Part shown: in pieces, positions 8,495 to 15,513 of the stretch | How positions within the stretch are numbered: position 1 is the stretch's first letter | Layout of the letters: the number at the start of each line of letters is the position of its first letter | From: Azotobacter bryophylli | GTDB lineage: Bacteria > Pseudomonadota > Gammaproteobacteria > Pseudomonadales > Pseudomonadaceae | Direction: 5' to 3' | DNA: 64,000 nt | Assembly (NCBI RefSeq): GCF_042643485.1 | Contig: NZ_JBHRSJ010000004.1 | Coordinates: 1 to 64,000, forward strand | Position numbers and translations under genes: made by a program | Notes under the pieces: generated by a model | What the model was told of the DNA's origin: nothing | What the model saw: the letters and a program-made list of their open reading frames with translations, nothing else | Database searches by the model: none

Positions 8495-8585
8495 CGTAGT
8501 GTGGAAAACGACCGCAGGTCTTGCCCACCGGGTATTGCGACGGGGACAGATTGGTAGAAAACGCTGCGCGGTTTTCTACCCTACG
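8495..8585. repeat. Double-hairpin intergenic repeat, copy 2
   Basis: This follows the cobK remnant exactly as copy 1 follows cobK, with the same GTGGAAAACGACCGCAGGTC core and an identical right hairpin ending in CTACCCTACG. The spacer between the hairpins differs and contains GGGGACAGATT (8542-8552), which matches the core of the inverted repeats at 9288 and 11762. Confidence 0.75.
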
Positions 8586-8587
8586 TG

Positions 8588-9250
8588 CTACGCGCTTTCT
8601 TGAATCAGTCTCAATGCCCTGTCCCGGTACTTCCGTCCCGCTACGTACCTAGGATGGCTAGTACGGAAGCACGTCGACTCCCCTACCTTAAATTCCCAGA
8701 GTGACTTCGGAGTCATCACGTTGCTGTCCGTGATAAGGCCACCCAGGCTCTGCTTGAGATAGCTGTCATAGCGCCAACCGCATACGAAAATCACAGCCTC
8801 CGGTTTGATGATCTCAAGCTGCTTTCTTAAGAGCACACCAGAGAGCTCGAGGATCGGTGCGAAAGCCGCGCTGCGAACCGGAGAGGTCTTCCTATAGCTG
8901 ACGGCCAGAAGATTCCCCCAGCCGATCTGCCCCCGCTCATATCCAAGAGTGCTTGCCGCGTGCAGGTGGAACCGCCCAAAGCTTGAGCGCTTGGTTGGCA
9001 GCGTCAGGTACTTCCGGTGCAGGCTCATAGATGACTCGATGTAGTTCCGGATCTCCCCATTGCGCACAGCCCTGAAGTGGCCGTTCCATTTCCTAGTCTC
9101 CATGCCAACGATCATCAGGGGCATACGCTCTTCCGGAGCAGAAGGTAGGAATATTCCCGCCAGGTCGTCGTCCTTGCCTTCAAATTGCCTGAGGACTGCT
9201 GGAGAAAGGGCTTCCGCGTATGCCTCGATCAGTCGTTCATTGATACCCAT
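8588..9250 (-). CDS. Hypothetical protein, possibly uracil-DNA-glycosylase-like fold
   Basis: 220 aa; I do not recognise a named gene. Features that resemble the UDG superfamily are a beta strand and loop MPLMIVGMETRKWNG near residue 45, AVIFVCGWRYDSYL near 155, and a late TSHPRYV loop like the HPS-type motif. The usual catalytic motif is not clearly present, so the family is only a suggestion. Base composition is clearly less GC-rich than the cob genes, consistent with acquired DNA. The stop follows directly on repeat copy 2, and the start is 38 bases from the left inverted repeat of the Mrr cassette. Confidence 0.5.
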   Translation of the reverse strand: MGINERLIEAYAEALSPAVLRQFEGKDDDLAGIFLPSAPEERMPLMIVGMETRKWNGHFRAVRNGEIRNYIESSMSLHRKYLTLPTKRSSFGRFHLHAASTLGYERGQIGWGNLLAVSYRKTSPVRSAAFAPILELSGVLLRKQLEIIKPEAVIFVCGWRYDSYLKQSLGGLITDSNVMTPKSLWEFKVGESTCFRTSHPRYVAGRKYRDRALRLIQESA

Positions 9251-9287
9251 AGTTTTTCCGTTTTTGATCGGCTCAGGCGCCGTTTCC

Positions 9288-9328
9288 GGCCAGAAGCGGA
9301 CAGCAGCCCAATAAATAAATCTGTCCCC
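9288..9328 (-). repeat. Left inverted repeat flanking the low-GC cassette
   Basis: This 41-bp sequence is the reverse complement of 11762-11803 except for one inserted base. On the minus strand it reads GGGGACAGATTTATTT, then ATTGGGCTG, then CTGTCCGCTTCTGGCC. The inner ends of both arms are GGGGACAG. The arms enclose about 2.4 kb. The motif resembles a common gammaproteobacterial intergenic sequence often seen near REP-type elements; that comparison is from memory. Confidence 0.85.
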
Positions 9329-9334
9329 GTTTCT

Positions 9335-9600
9335 CCGTTCGTCATCGGCCGCAAGAACTGGCTGCTCAGCGACACCCCCAAGGGCGCCACGGCCAGCGCG
9401 CGGATCTACAGCCTGATCGAAACCGCCAAGGCCAACGGCCAGGAGCCCTACGCCTGGCTACGGCACATCCTCGAACGCCTGCCAGCGGCACAATGCGTGG
9501 AAGACTACGAAGCGCTGCTGCCGTGGAGTTGCTCACCTACGCCTGCGCTTTGCAGCTCCACATGAGCCTTATCCATATGCAAGGGTGGGGTTCGTGGAGC
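9335..9600 (+). pseudogene. IS66-family transposase, C-terminal remnant
   Basis: The translated segment FVIGRKNWLLSDTPKGA, followed by IYSLIETAKANGQEPYAWL and VEDYEALLPW, is the highly conserved C terminus of IS66 TnpC. The rest of the transposase and the accessory genes are missing. Bases 9570-9606 (ending GTTCGTGGAGCGCTTAC) resemble the usual right end of such elements. It is a dead relic marking earlier insertion at this site. Confidence 0.85.
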
Positions 9601-9611
9601 GCTTACAGAGC

Positions 9612-9740
9612 AAACGCCACCAGCGCCTGCACCTGTTCTTCATCCGAGACATCAGTCTTGAGAAACGACGCCTGCCTGCCATCGGCCTTGATCAGCTCAA
9701 GGGTTTCCAGCGCAGCCGCTGGTTTTGCTTTTCAGCACTG
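9612..9740 (-). pseudogene. Short-chain dehydrogenase fragment
   Basis: On the minus strand one frame reads ALETLELIKADGRQASF, then LKTDVSDEEQVQALVAFAL and a stop. This is the region between the nucleotide-binding fold and the DVSD motif of short-chain dehydrogenases. Only about 40 codons survive and neither the glycine-rich start nor the catalytic YxxxK is present. It abuts the IS66 relic, so the parent gene was probably interrupted by that element. The following 150 bases up to 9894 hold no recognisable gene. Confidence 0.65.
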
Positions 9741-9894
9741 CTTGTCAAAGATAGGCTTACGCACTGATTTATCTACACTTTCGTGGCTACATTAGCGCTT
9801 GGAAATGTCAACTCTGACTTGTCAAAAGACTGAGCTAGTAATTGGCTTTTTCAGATTGGATAGTCGCTAAGCCAAAACACCCTAAGGATGACAG

Positions 9895-10899
9895 TTGGAA
9901 ACTCTCAACTTCCTGCCAAGCCAGTGGCAGCAAAAGTTCATTGAAGAATTTGTGGCATCAGACCGCCAAAGAAACACCTTGGTTGCCGCAATTGGCACTG
10001 GAAAAACAACGGCAGTCATTCATGCAGCTCATAGAAGGCTCAAAGAAGGCAGAAACAAAAAGCTAGTAGTCATCTCAGACTTTCAAGTTCGCCTTGAGCA
10101 GTGGGCAGAAACCGCCAAGGCGAAACAAATAGATCTAAGCCTTGCCTTTAGCGAGTTCGAGGAAGATGGAATAGCTTTCTCGTACAGCGACTTGCTCATT
10201 GATGGCATGTTTAATCGCCTTATCAAATACGCCTCCTCGGGAGGACTGCTCGTAATCATTGATGATGTGAATATACATCATAAAGAGGCGATTAATATCG
10301 CCGACAGATTACTGCTTGAAAATCAAACCAATCAGTGCTTATATGTTTCAACCACCCCACTAATGGGAAGCACTATCGACTGGACTTTCAATATTGAAAG
10401 GGAGTTCTTTTTCGATTTTCAAGCACTCGCTCTACCAGAAACAAGAATACAGATAGCAAGATTCGCCCCTAGCATTGATTTAGCATCAAGACTTTACGCC
10501 AAGACGAATAATCTAGATGACTTGAGTTGGCGTCAATTTGAAATCTTCGTTTCGAAACTACTCGAATCCGACGGCTACGAAATTGAGCTTATGGCCGGAA
10601 CAAAAGATAATGGAATAGATATTGTTGCCGTCAAAGACCTCGGCGAACATGGGTTATTCAAAGCCCTTTGGCAAGCCAAGAAATACAGGGCAGGCAGGAA
10701 GATCGGAATCGAGACAATCAGAGAGTTAGCGGACGTAAGAAATGAGCACAAAGCCAGTAAAGGGATCATCGTCACCTCTAGCTTCCTGACCTCTGGAGCT
10801 TTGCAACGAGTTCAACGCGACCAATACATACTAGGAAAAGTAGATAGAAACGATTTAACCGCATGGATTGATAGAAAGCTATTCGGACACACCAGCTAA
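9895..10899 (+). CDS. P-loop ATPase-like N terminus fused to Mrr-type restriction endonuclease domain
   Basis: 334 aa. Residues 1-190 look like the first half of a superfamily-2 helicase or P-loop protein: Walker A AAIGTGKTT at about 31-39 and a Walker B-like LLVIIDDVN at about 118-126. The second RecA domain is absent. Residues 208-330 form an Mrr_cat PD-(D/E)xK nuclease: WRQFEIFVSKLLE (E216), DNGIDIVAV (D242), WQAKKY (Q260, K262), then GIIVTSSFLT. Proteins of this nuclease family cut modified or foreign DNA. The start is a TTG with AAGGA upstream. GC content is far below the neighbours and codon use is AT-leaning, indicating horizontal transfer. It probably works with the following gene. 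Confidence 0.75.
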   Translation: METLNFLPSQWQQKFIEEFVASDRQRNTLVAAIGTGKTTAVIHAAHRRLKEGRNKKLVVISDFQVRLEQWAETAKAKQIDLSLAFSEFEEDGIAFSYSDLLIDGMFNRLIKYASSGGLLVIIDDVNIHHKEAINIADRLLLENQTNQCLYVSTTPLMGSTIDWTFNIEREFFFDFQALALPETRIQIARFAPSIDLASRLYAKTNNLDDLSWRQFEIFVSKLLESDGYEIELMAGTKDNGIDIVAVKDLGEHGLFKALWQAKKYRAGRKIGIETIRELADVRNEHKASKGIIVTSSFLTSGALQRVQRDQYILGKVDRNDLTAWIDRKLFGHTS

Positions 10900-10938
10900 C
10901 AAACAAACTAAAATTTCGCCTAGAGGAGAAAAATAGCG

Positions 10939-11643
10939 GTGAAGCCTGGTGATATTTTGCTAGTTACTGGCCTGACTGGCCAATCAAAGACAATTGTCTA
11001 TGCGCAGAAACCTTGTTACTGGAGAGCAAAGTCCAGTCATGTCGCCGCGATATACGCGGAGAACGCTATTGTTCACTCAATCGGTGGCAAGGGGGTACAT
11101 CTCGCCGAGATGACTGAAGAGTTAAAGTCATGCCAATCTGACTGGCGTGTTATGCGGCTTAGGGGATTGACTGAGGCGCAGGAAGAGGAGCTACAGAAAA
11201 GCGCACTATATTTTCAGAGACAAAAGTATAACCGCGCATTTATGATGGGCGGAAACGAGGTCTCATCTTTTTGCTCTGAATTTGCAGCCAAAACACACAA
11301 GCGCGCGGGAATTCGAATACTAAACGGAAGAAAGCTAAGCAAAGTAATACCTGCCGATTTCGATAAAGAATTCGATGCACAAAACGACTGGATTGCCGTG
11401 ACTTCTGAGTACGCTGCTGACTTGGCCACATGGGGGCAAATATTACCTCTCATACATGTGAATCTGGCGTTCCAGCAAATGATTTTTGCTCGACGCAATC
11501 TCCACAGCCAAATTAGAAAGCAAATTTTTGATCACTTTGAAACCAATGGCTCCCCGGAAATGAAGAAAACTGTGGCGGAGGTAAAAGAAAGCTTTCGCAC
11601 TGGTAGGGCTCTGAATTTTTGGGATGAAAATGACGCCATATAG
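10939..11643 (+). CDS. Permuted NlpC/P60 (YiiX-like) papain-fold hydrolase, putative effector
   Basis: 234 aa from a GTG with GAGGAG about 10 bases upstream. The N terminus KPGDILLVTG, then SHVAAIY with H34, then IVHSIGGKGVH, and later SFCSEFAAKTHKRAG with C112, fit the permuted papain-like (YiiX/LRAT-type) fold in which histidine precedes the catalytic cysteine. Such enzymes cleave peptide, amide or ester bonds; the substrate here is unknown. No signal peptide is seen, so it is probably cytoplasmic. It starts 39 bases after the endonuclease gene and shares its low GC content, so the two are likely co-transcribed. The pairing of a nuclease with a papain-like hydrolase is unusual. Confidence 0.65.
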   Translation: MKPGDILLVTGLTGQSKTIVYAQKPCYWRAKSSHVAAIYAENAIVHSIGGKGVHLAEMTEELKSCQSDWRVMRLRGLTEAQEEELQKSALYFQRQKYNRAFMMGGNEVSSFCSEFAAKTHKRAGIRILNGRKLSKVIPADFDKEFDAQNDWIAVTSEYAADLATWGQILPLIHVNLAFQQMIFARRNLHSQIRKQIFDHFETNGSPEMKKTVAEVKESFRTGRALNFWDENDAI

Positions 11644-11761
11644 CCATTGCAGAATTAGTCAATAATTACCAAACAAATCAGTCAGTGCTGAACCTCATTA
11701 TTACTATACAGCTGACGGTAAGTCGTATGACATCCTCATTAAGGTCTTGTGAATGGAAAAA

Positions 11762-11803
11762 GGGGACAGATTTATTTATTGGGCTGACTGTCCGCTTCTG
11801 GCC
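11762..11803 (+). repeat. Right inverted repeat flanking the low-GC cassette
   Basis: GGGGACAGATTTATTT, then ATTGGGCTG, then ACTGTCCGCTTCTGGCC. It is the mirror of 9288-9328 with a single extra A, lying 118 bases after the papain-like gene. It is the right border of the AT-richer segment; high-GC sequence resumes immediately afterwards. Confidence 0.85.
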
Positions 11804-11855
11804 GACTGCAGCGGGTTGCCAACGGATTCGCTCACTCAGTTCCTGCAACTCATAG

Positions 11856-12146
11856 TCACTCAGTCCCCCCAACCTCCCTCCTCTTCACCGCCACAACCCC
11901 CACCCGCATCCCGAACAACCTCAACACACTGTCCAGCGTCGCCACCGTGGGGTTGCCGGCGTCCTGTTCGAGCTGGCGCAGGGTGCGCAAGGAGAGTTTG
12001 CACATGCGGGCGAAGTCGGTCTGGTTCAGGCCGGTGACGCGCAGGCGCAGCTGGCGGATGGCGCCGCCGAAGCTCAGGGTGCCGTCGGCCAGTTGCTGGC
12101 GGATGTCGTCAAGTACCGCGCCGCGGTCTTCTTCCGGTTTCTTCAT
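11856..12146 (-). CDS. hipB: HipB-like antitoxin, XRE-family helix-turn-helix
   Basis: 96 aa. The helix-turn-helix is in the middle: NQTDFARMCKLSLRTLRQLE, then NPTVATLDSVLRLFG. This is a Cro/C1-type domain with the HipB-like way of ending. It should bind and neutralise the HipA-type kinase encoded just upstream and repress the operon. Its ATG overlaps the hipA stop (ATGA). The order is toxin first and antitoxin second, the reverse of E. coli hipBA. Confidence 0.85.
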   Translation of the reverse strand: MKKPEEDRGAVLDDIRQQLADGTLSFGGAIRQLRLRVTGLNQTDFARMCKLSLRTLRQLEQDAGNPTVATLDSVLRLFGMRVGVVAVKRREVGGTE

Positions 12147-13453
12147 AACAACCCCCAGCGGCGCAGGGTGGTTTCCAGGCGGGCGAGCGGGATGGTCGGC
12201 GCCTGCCAGGTCTGTTCGGGCAGGCCCAGTTCGTTCAGCAGGTCCGGCAGGGCCAGCAGTCGCCGGGCGTCGGCGCGCAGGCCCTCAAACAGCCGCTCGG
12301 GGTCGCTCCAGCGCGCCAGGGCGTTACAGGCGGCACGCCAGTCGGTGCCGTCCAGCCGCTCGATGCCTTCGGGCCAGCGGGTCGTGCGCACCACGCCTTC
12401 GGGGTCCATCGCCATCGGCGCGAGGTCGTAGATCGGCGCCAGGTCGATGCGCTCGCGGCTGCGCAGGATGGAGAGGTTGCGCCCGTGGTTGTCGGTGTTG
12501 CCGAGGATCTGGTTGAGCAGGTCGCGGCGCAGGTACTCGGCGACCAGGGCGGGAATTTCCGCGCCCTGCCCGGCGGCGTCCCAGGTTTGCGCCAGACGGG
12601 CGACCACTTCGACATGCTCCAGGCGGCTGCCCGGCCGGGTCACGCCGCAGAGGGAATAGGCGGACTCGACGGCGATGCGCTCGACCCCGGCCGGGCCGAC
12701 CCGGCGGTCGAAGCGGCGCATCCACAGGCTGGGCTTCTCCGCTTCCTCGTAGGCCAGCCCTTCGGCGGAGATGGTCTCGATGCCCAGCCGGTCGAGCGCG
12801 CGGTAGTAGCAGTATTCGCTGCGCAGGATGTTCCGGTCGGTTTCCGTCCCGGCGTTGCGCGGAAACTTGACGAACCAGTGCCGGCGCACCTCGGCGTCGG
12901 GCAGGCTGGCGTCCGGGTGGAGGTCGCCGGCGGCATCCTCGGCCAGCAGCAGCTTGGGCGCCTCGCCGCCAGCCCCCGTGGCGCCGCCGACGGCCGCCCC
13001 GCGCTCGTAGGCGTAGTCGAGGAAACGGATGTCGCGGCGGATCACTTCTTCGCGCGGGAAGCCGACCGCCTCGCACGGGGCGGCGACGGACTCCTTGACG
13101 CGCAGGTTGCCGACCGGCGCCATGGTGCAGCGCTGCAGCAGGAAGAACTCTTCCGGCGCATCGAGGGGCAGCGCCATGCACGCCAGAATGTGCCGCCGCG
13201 CGGCGCCGGCGGGGACGATGTCGTGCAGGAAGGCCGGGGCGATGCCCCGGTAGTCTTCCCAGCCCAGGGGGAACGCCGCGCTCACCGCCGGCGCCTTCGC
13301 CGTGCCCAGCTCGTCGAGGTGGGCGACCAGGTAGTCGGCCTCGTAGCTGGCGCTGCAACGGCTGCGCAGCCCGTCTGCGGGCGCGTCGAAGCGCACCCGC
13401 AGCGCATCGCGCCACTGGCCGTCCAGGTGGACCTGCAGGGTTATGGTTTCCAT
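12143..13453 (-). CDS. hipA: HipA-family serine/threonine kinase toxin
   Basis: 436 aa, the usual HipA length. The N-terminal subdomain contains YLVAHLDELG and PLGWEDYRGIAPAFLHD. The kinase body has HWFVKFPRN (ATP-binding lysine), SLWMRRFDR, the catalytic loop GNTDNHGRNLSI and the metal-binding IYDLAPM. All motifs look intact, so it is likely active. Members phosphorylate GltX or other tRNA synthetases and cause growth arrest. It is the first gene of hipA-xre, behind three phased operators at 13501-13600. Codon use is high-GC like the host, unlike the cassette next door. Confidence 0.88.
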   Translation of the reverse strand: METITLQVHLDGQWRDALRVRFDAPADGLRSRCSASYEADYLVAHLDELGTAKAPAVSAAFPLGWEDYRGIAPAFLHDIVPAGAARRHILACMALPLDAPEEFFLLQRCTMAPVGNLRVKESVAAPCEAVGFPREEVIRRDIRFLDYAYERGAAVGGATGAGGEAPKLLLAEDAAGDLHPDASLPDAEVRRHWFVKFPRNAGTETDRNILRSEYCYYRALDRLGIETISAEGLAYEEAEKPSLWMRRFDRRVGPAGVERIAVESAYSLCGVTRPGSRLEHVEVVARLAQTWDAAGQGAEIPALVAEYLRRDLLNQILGNTDNHGRNLSILRSRERIDLAPIYDLAPMAMDPEGVVRTTRWPEGIERLDGTDWRAACNALARWSDPERLFEGLRADARRLLALPDLLNELGLPEQTWQAPTIPLARLETTLRRWGLL

Positions 13454-13500
13454 GGCATGTCCGGCTGCGCTTGCCGCCCCTCCGCTGAGTCGGTATCGAT

Positions 13501-13600
13501 GGGCATCTTAATGCCTATTCTGGACCACTCCAAGTCGAAAAGAGGTATTTTAATGCCTATTATGCGGGCTGACAGGCAAGAAAAAGGCAATTTATTGCCT
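13501..13600. promoter_or_regulatory. Three phased operator sites of the hipA-xre operon
   Basis: Three near-palindromes share the form GGCAnnnTAATGCCTA: 13501-13517, 13543-13559 and 13585-13600. The last is AGGCAATTTATTGCCT, a perfect palindrome. Their centres are about 42 bases apart, close to four helical turns, so the bound repressors would lie on one face. They are just upstream of the hipA start and are the expected binding sites for the XRE antitoxin. The remaining 150 bases to the next gene show no other feature. Confidence 0.8.
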
Positions 13601-13753
13601 ATCTGACAGACAGACGCCTTGCCCCGCCTCGAACTTCGTCGCCGGACGCCGGCATTCCCCGATTGCCCCCCGCCGCCGCGCCACCGGTAATATCTGCCCG
13701 GGCCGCTCTCTTTCGGGCGGTCTTCGTTCGTCATCAGGATCGAGAGGAGCAGT

Positions 13754-14326
13754 ATGCACGACCGCCATATCGCCCCGGTGGAGCTGGCCAAGGCCAACCG
13801 GTTGCTCAACCACGGGCCGACCGTGCTGGTGTCGGCACGCCACGCCGGCGTCGACGACGTGATGGCCGCAGCCTGGGCCTGCGCGCTGGATTTCATGCCG
13901 CCCAAGCTGAGCGTGGTGCTGGACAAAGCGTCGCGCACCCGCGCGCTGCTGGAAGGCAGCGGCCGCTTCGTCATCCAAGTGCCGACCGTCGCCCTGCTGC
14001 AGCAGACCCATCAGGTCGGCAGCCACGGCCTGGCCGAGCAGCCGGACAAGCTGGCGCGCGCCGGCGTGGAACTGTTCGACCTGGAAGGCCACGACCTGCC
14101 GTTCGTGGCCGGCTGTTCGGCCTGGCTGGCCTGCCGGCTGCTGCCCGAGCCGCACAACCAGCAGACCTACGACCTGTTCATCGGCGAGGTGATCGGCGCC
14201 TGGGCCGACACCCGCGCGTTCCGCGACGGCCACTGGCTGTTCGAACAAGCCGACCCGGCCTGGCGCAGCCTGCACTACATCGCCGGCGGGCGCTTCTACG
14301 CCATCGGCGAGGCGCTGGACGTCTGA
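13754..14326 (+). CDS. Flavin reductase-like (FMN-binding split-barrel) protein
   Basis: 190 aa with GAGAGGAG upstream of the ATG. The segments LLNHGPTVLVSARHAG, then DVMAAAWACALDFMPPKLSVVLDK, then LAEQPDKLARAGVELFD match the flavin reductase-like split-barrel family. It binds FMN and probably reduces it with NAD(P)H or acts as an oxidoreductase component. The gene lies just before the B12-controlled cbiM, transcribed toward it, with a terminator between. A link to cobalamin (reduction of cobalt or corrin) is possible but only contextual. Confidence 0.8.
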   Translation: MHDRHIAPVELAKANRLLNHGPTVLVSARHAGVDDVMAAAWACALDFMPPKLSVVLDKASRTRALLEGSGRFVIQVPTVALLQQTHQVGSHGLAEQPDKLARAGVELFDLEGHDLPFVAGCSAWLACRLLPEPHNQQTYDLFIGEVIGAWADTRAFRDGHWLFEQADPAWRSLHYIAGGRFYAIGEALDV

Positions 14327-14341
14327 GGTCCGCCGCAAACG

Positions 14342-14378
14342 AAAACGCCCGCTGACCGTCGCCGGCAGCGGGCGTTTT
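14342..14378. terminator. Bidirectional intrinsic terminator
   Basis: The perfect 13-bp inverted repeat AAAACGCCCGCTG / CAGCGGGCGTTTT has an 11-base loop, giving a GC-rich stem with a run of T on each strand. It sits between the converging flavin reductase-like gene and cbiM, so it can end transcription from both sides. Confidence 0.9.
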
Positions 14379-14391
14379 GCTTGGTACGCGA

Positions 14392-15042
14392 TCAGGCCAG
14401 GCGCAGCTTGCCGACGCAGGTCAGGCGCTGCAGCAGCGCGGATTGCGGCCAGCGCTTGAGCAGGCGCACGGCCAGGCAGGTGAACAGCGGCTCGCACAGC
14501 ACCAGCGGCGCGTAGGAGGCGGCGAACAGCAGCCAGTTGTTCAGCGGCAGCGGCTCCTCGCCGATGGACAGCCAGAAGCCGACCATGGCCACCACGCCGC
14601 TGTAGTACACGGCGTCGAAGCGCACCACTTCCTGCCAGCTCAGGCTGCGCGCATCGCAGCCGAACAGGCGGCGACCGAACAGGCCGTGGGCGGCGATCAG
14701 CGGCAGCATCAGCGACAGCGAGTTGACGCCCAGGTGTACCAGGTCCTGCGGCTCGAACAGCAGGCCCTGCAGCAGCAGGCCGATGGCGAAGCCGAACAGG
14801 GTGGGCAGGAAGCCGAAGATGAAGTAGATCGCCGAGGCGCCGACGAAGTGCAGCTCGGAGACGCCCACCGGCAGGTGGTAGACCTCCATGAACAGCGAGA
14901 AGAACAGCGCGGCCAGCAGGGTCTTGGCCACCTGGTCGAGGCGGCTGATCCAGCGCGGAGCGTAGAGCAGCAAGGTGGCGATGGCGGCCGCGTGGCCGTA
15001 GAGCACTTTGGCGGCGTTCAGCGCGCCGGGTTCGATATGCAT
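14392..15042 (-). CDS. cbiM: CbiM-like energy-coupling-factor transporter component (solitary)
   Basis: 216 aa, strongly hydrophobic with about six membrane segments. It starts MHIEPGAL; the N-terminal Met-His is the metal ligand in CbiM. VGVSELHFVGAS, then LLLQGLLFEPQDLVHLGVNSLSLMLPL match the CbiM family that captures Co2+ at the inner membrane. No cbiN, cbiQ or cbiO genes are present, so it either works alone or borrows an ATPase encoded elsewhere. GGAGGG precedes the ATG; a longer open frame upstream runs into the riboswitch and is rejected. Confidence 0.85.
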   Translation of the reverse strand: MHIEPGALNAAKVLYGHAAAIATLLLYAPRWISRLDQVAKTLLAALFFSLFMEVYHLPVGVSELHFVGASAIYFIFGFLPTLFGFAIGLLLQGLLFEPQDLVHLGVNSLSLMLPLIAAHGLFGRRLFGCDARSLSWQEVVRFDAVYYSGVVAMVGFWLSIGEEPLPLNNWLLFAASYAPLVLCEPLFTCLAVRLLKRWPQSALLQRLTCVGKLRLA

Positions 15043-15097
15043 CGGACTCCCTCCGAGGGATGCGTGGGTCGGGTGGCCGCGTGGGCGGCCGGGGTTG

Positions 15098-15275
15098 CCG
15101 GCAGGTCTCCTGGCTCGCGGGTCGTCGCCCTCCCGCGCCTTCCCGGTCCGAAGACCAGTGGCACCTCGCGGAAGCGCTCGCCGCTCACAGTTGCGGGGGC
15201 AGCACGGGAATCGCCCGCGAGCGGGCTCACCCGTTTCCCTGTTGTCACCGCCGCAGTGCGGCGGAACCGGATTGC
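15098..15275 (-). promoter_or_regulatory. Cobalamin riboswitch upstream of cbiM
   Basis: The minus strand carries CTGCCCCCGCAACTG (about 15188-15203), GCCACTG (15156-15162), a GGGAAGG element and AGCCAGGAGACCTGCC (about 15101-15116), with AGGGAAAC at 15232-15241 towards the 5' side. All riboswitch landmarks are present in order. It lies about 55 bases before the cbiM start and predicts that cobalt uptake falls when B12 is plentiful. Confidence 0.94.
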
Positions 15276-15356
15276 TTGGGCGGGTCGCCATCGGAGCAGC
15301 CCGCCGGTGTTCTATTCGTTCCTCTTCTCGGCACTCATGGTCGAGGTGGGTGACTC

Positions 15357-15490
15357 GGTAGAAAATCGCTGCGCGAGTTTTCTACCCTACGGCGCGAAGG
15401 CGTCCCGAGGCGTAGGGTGGGCAACTCGTGCAGCGATTGCCCACCGCAGTACTCCGAGGTGGACAAGGCTGCGCCGTTGTCCACCCTACG
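15357..15490. repeat. Triple-hairpin intergenic repeat, copy 3
   Basis: Three hairpins of the same family stand in a row: GGTAGAAAATCGCTGCGCG...TTTTCTACC, GGTGGGCAACTCGTGCAGC...TTGCCCACC and GGTGGACAAGGCTGCGCC...TTGTCCACC. They are separated and bounded by CCCTACG or CGTAGGG. This is the longest version in the window and shows the family can be extended by whole hairpin units. Confidence 0.8.
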
Positions 15491-15513
15491 CCGGACCTTC
15501 TTTCCTGCACCGC

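Noticed and set aside
9842..10066. Short frame overlapping the start of the Mrr-type nuclease gene
   Set aside because: It lacks a ribosome-binding site and overlaps the Walker A coding region of the real gene in another frame.
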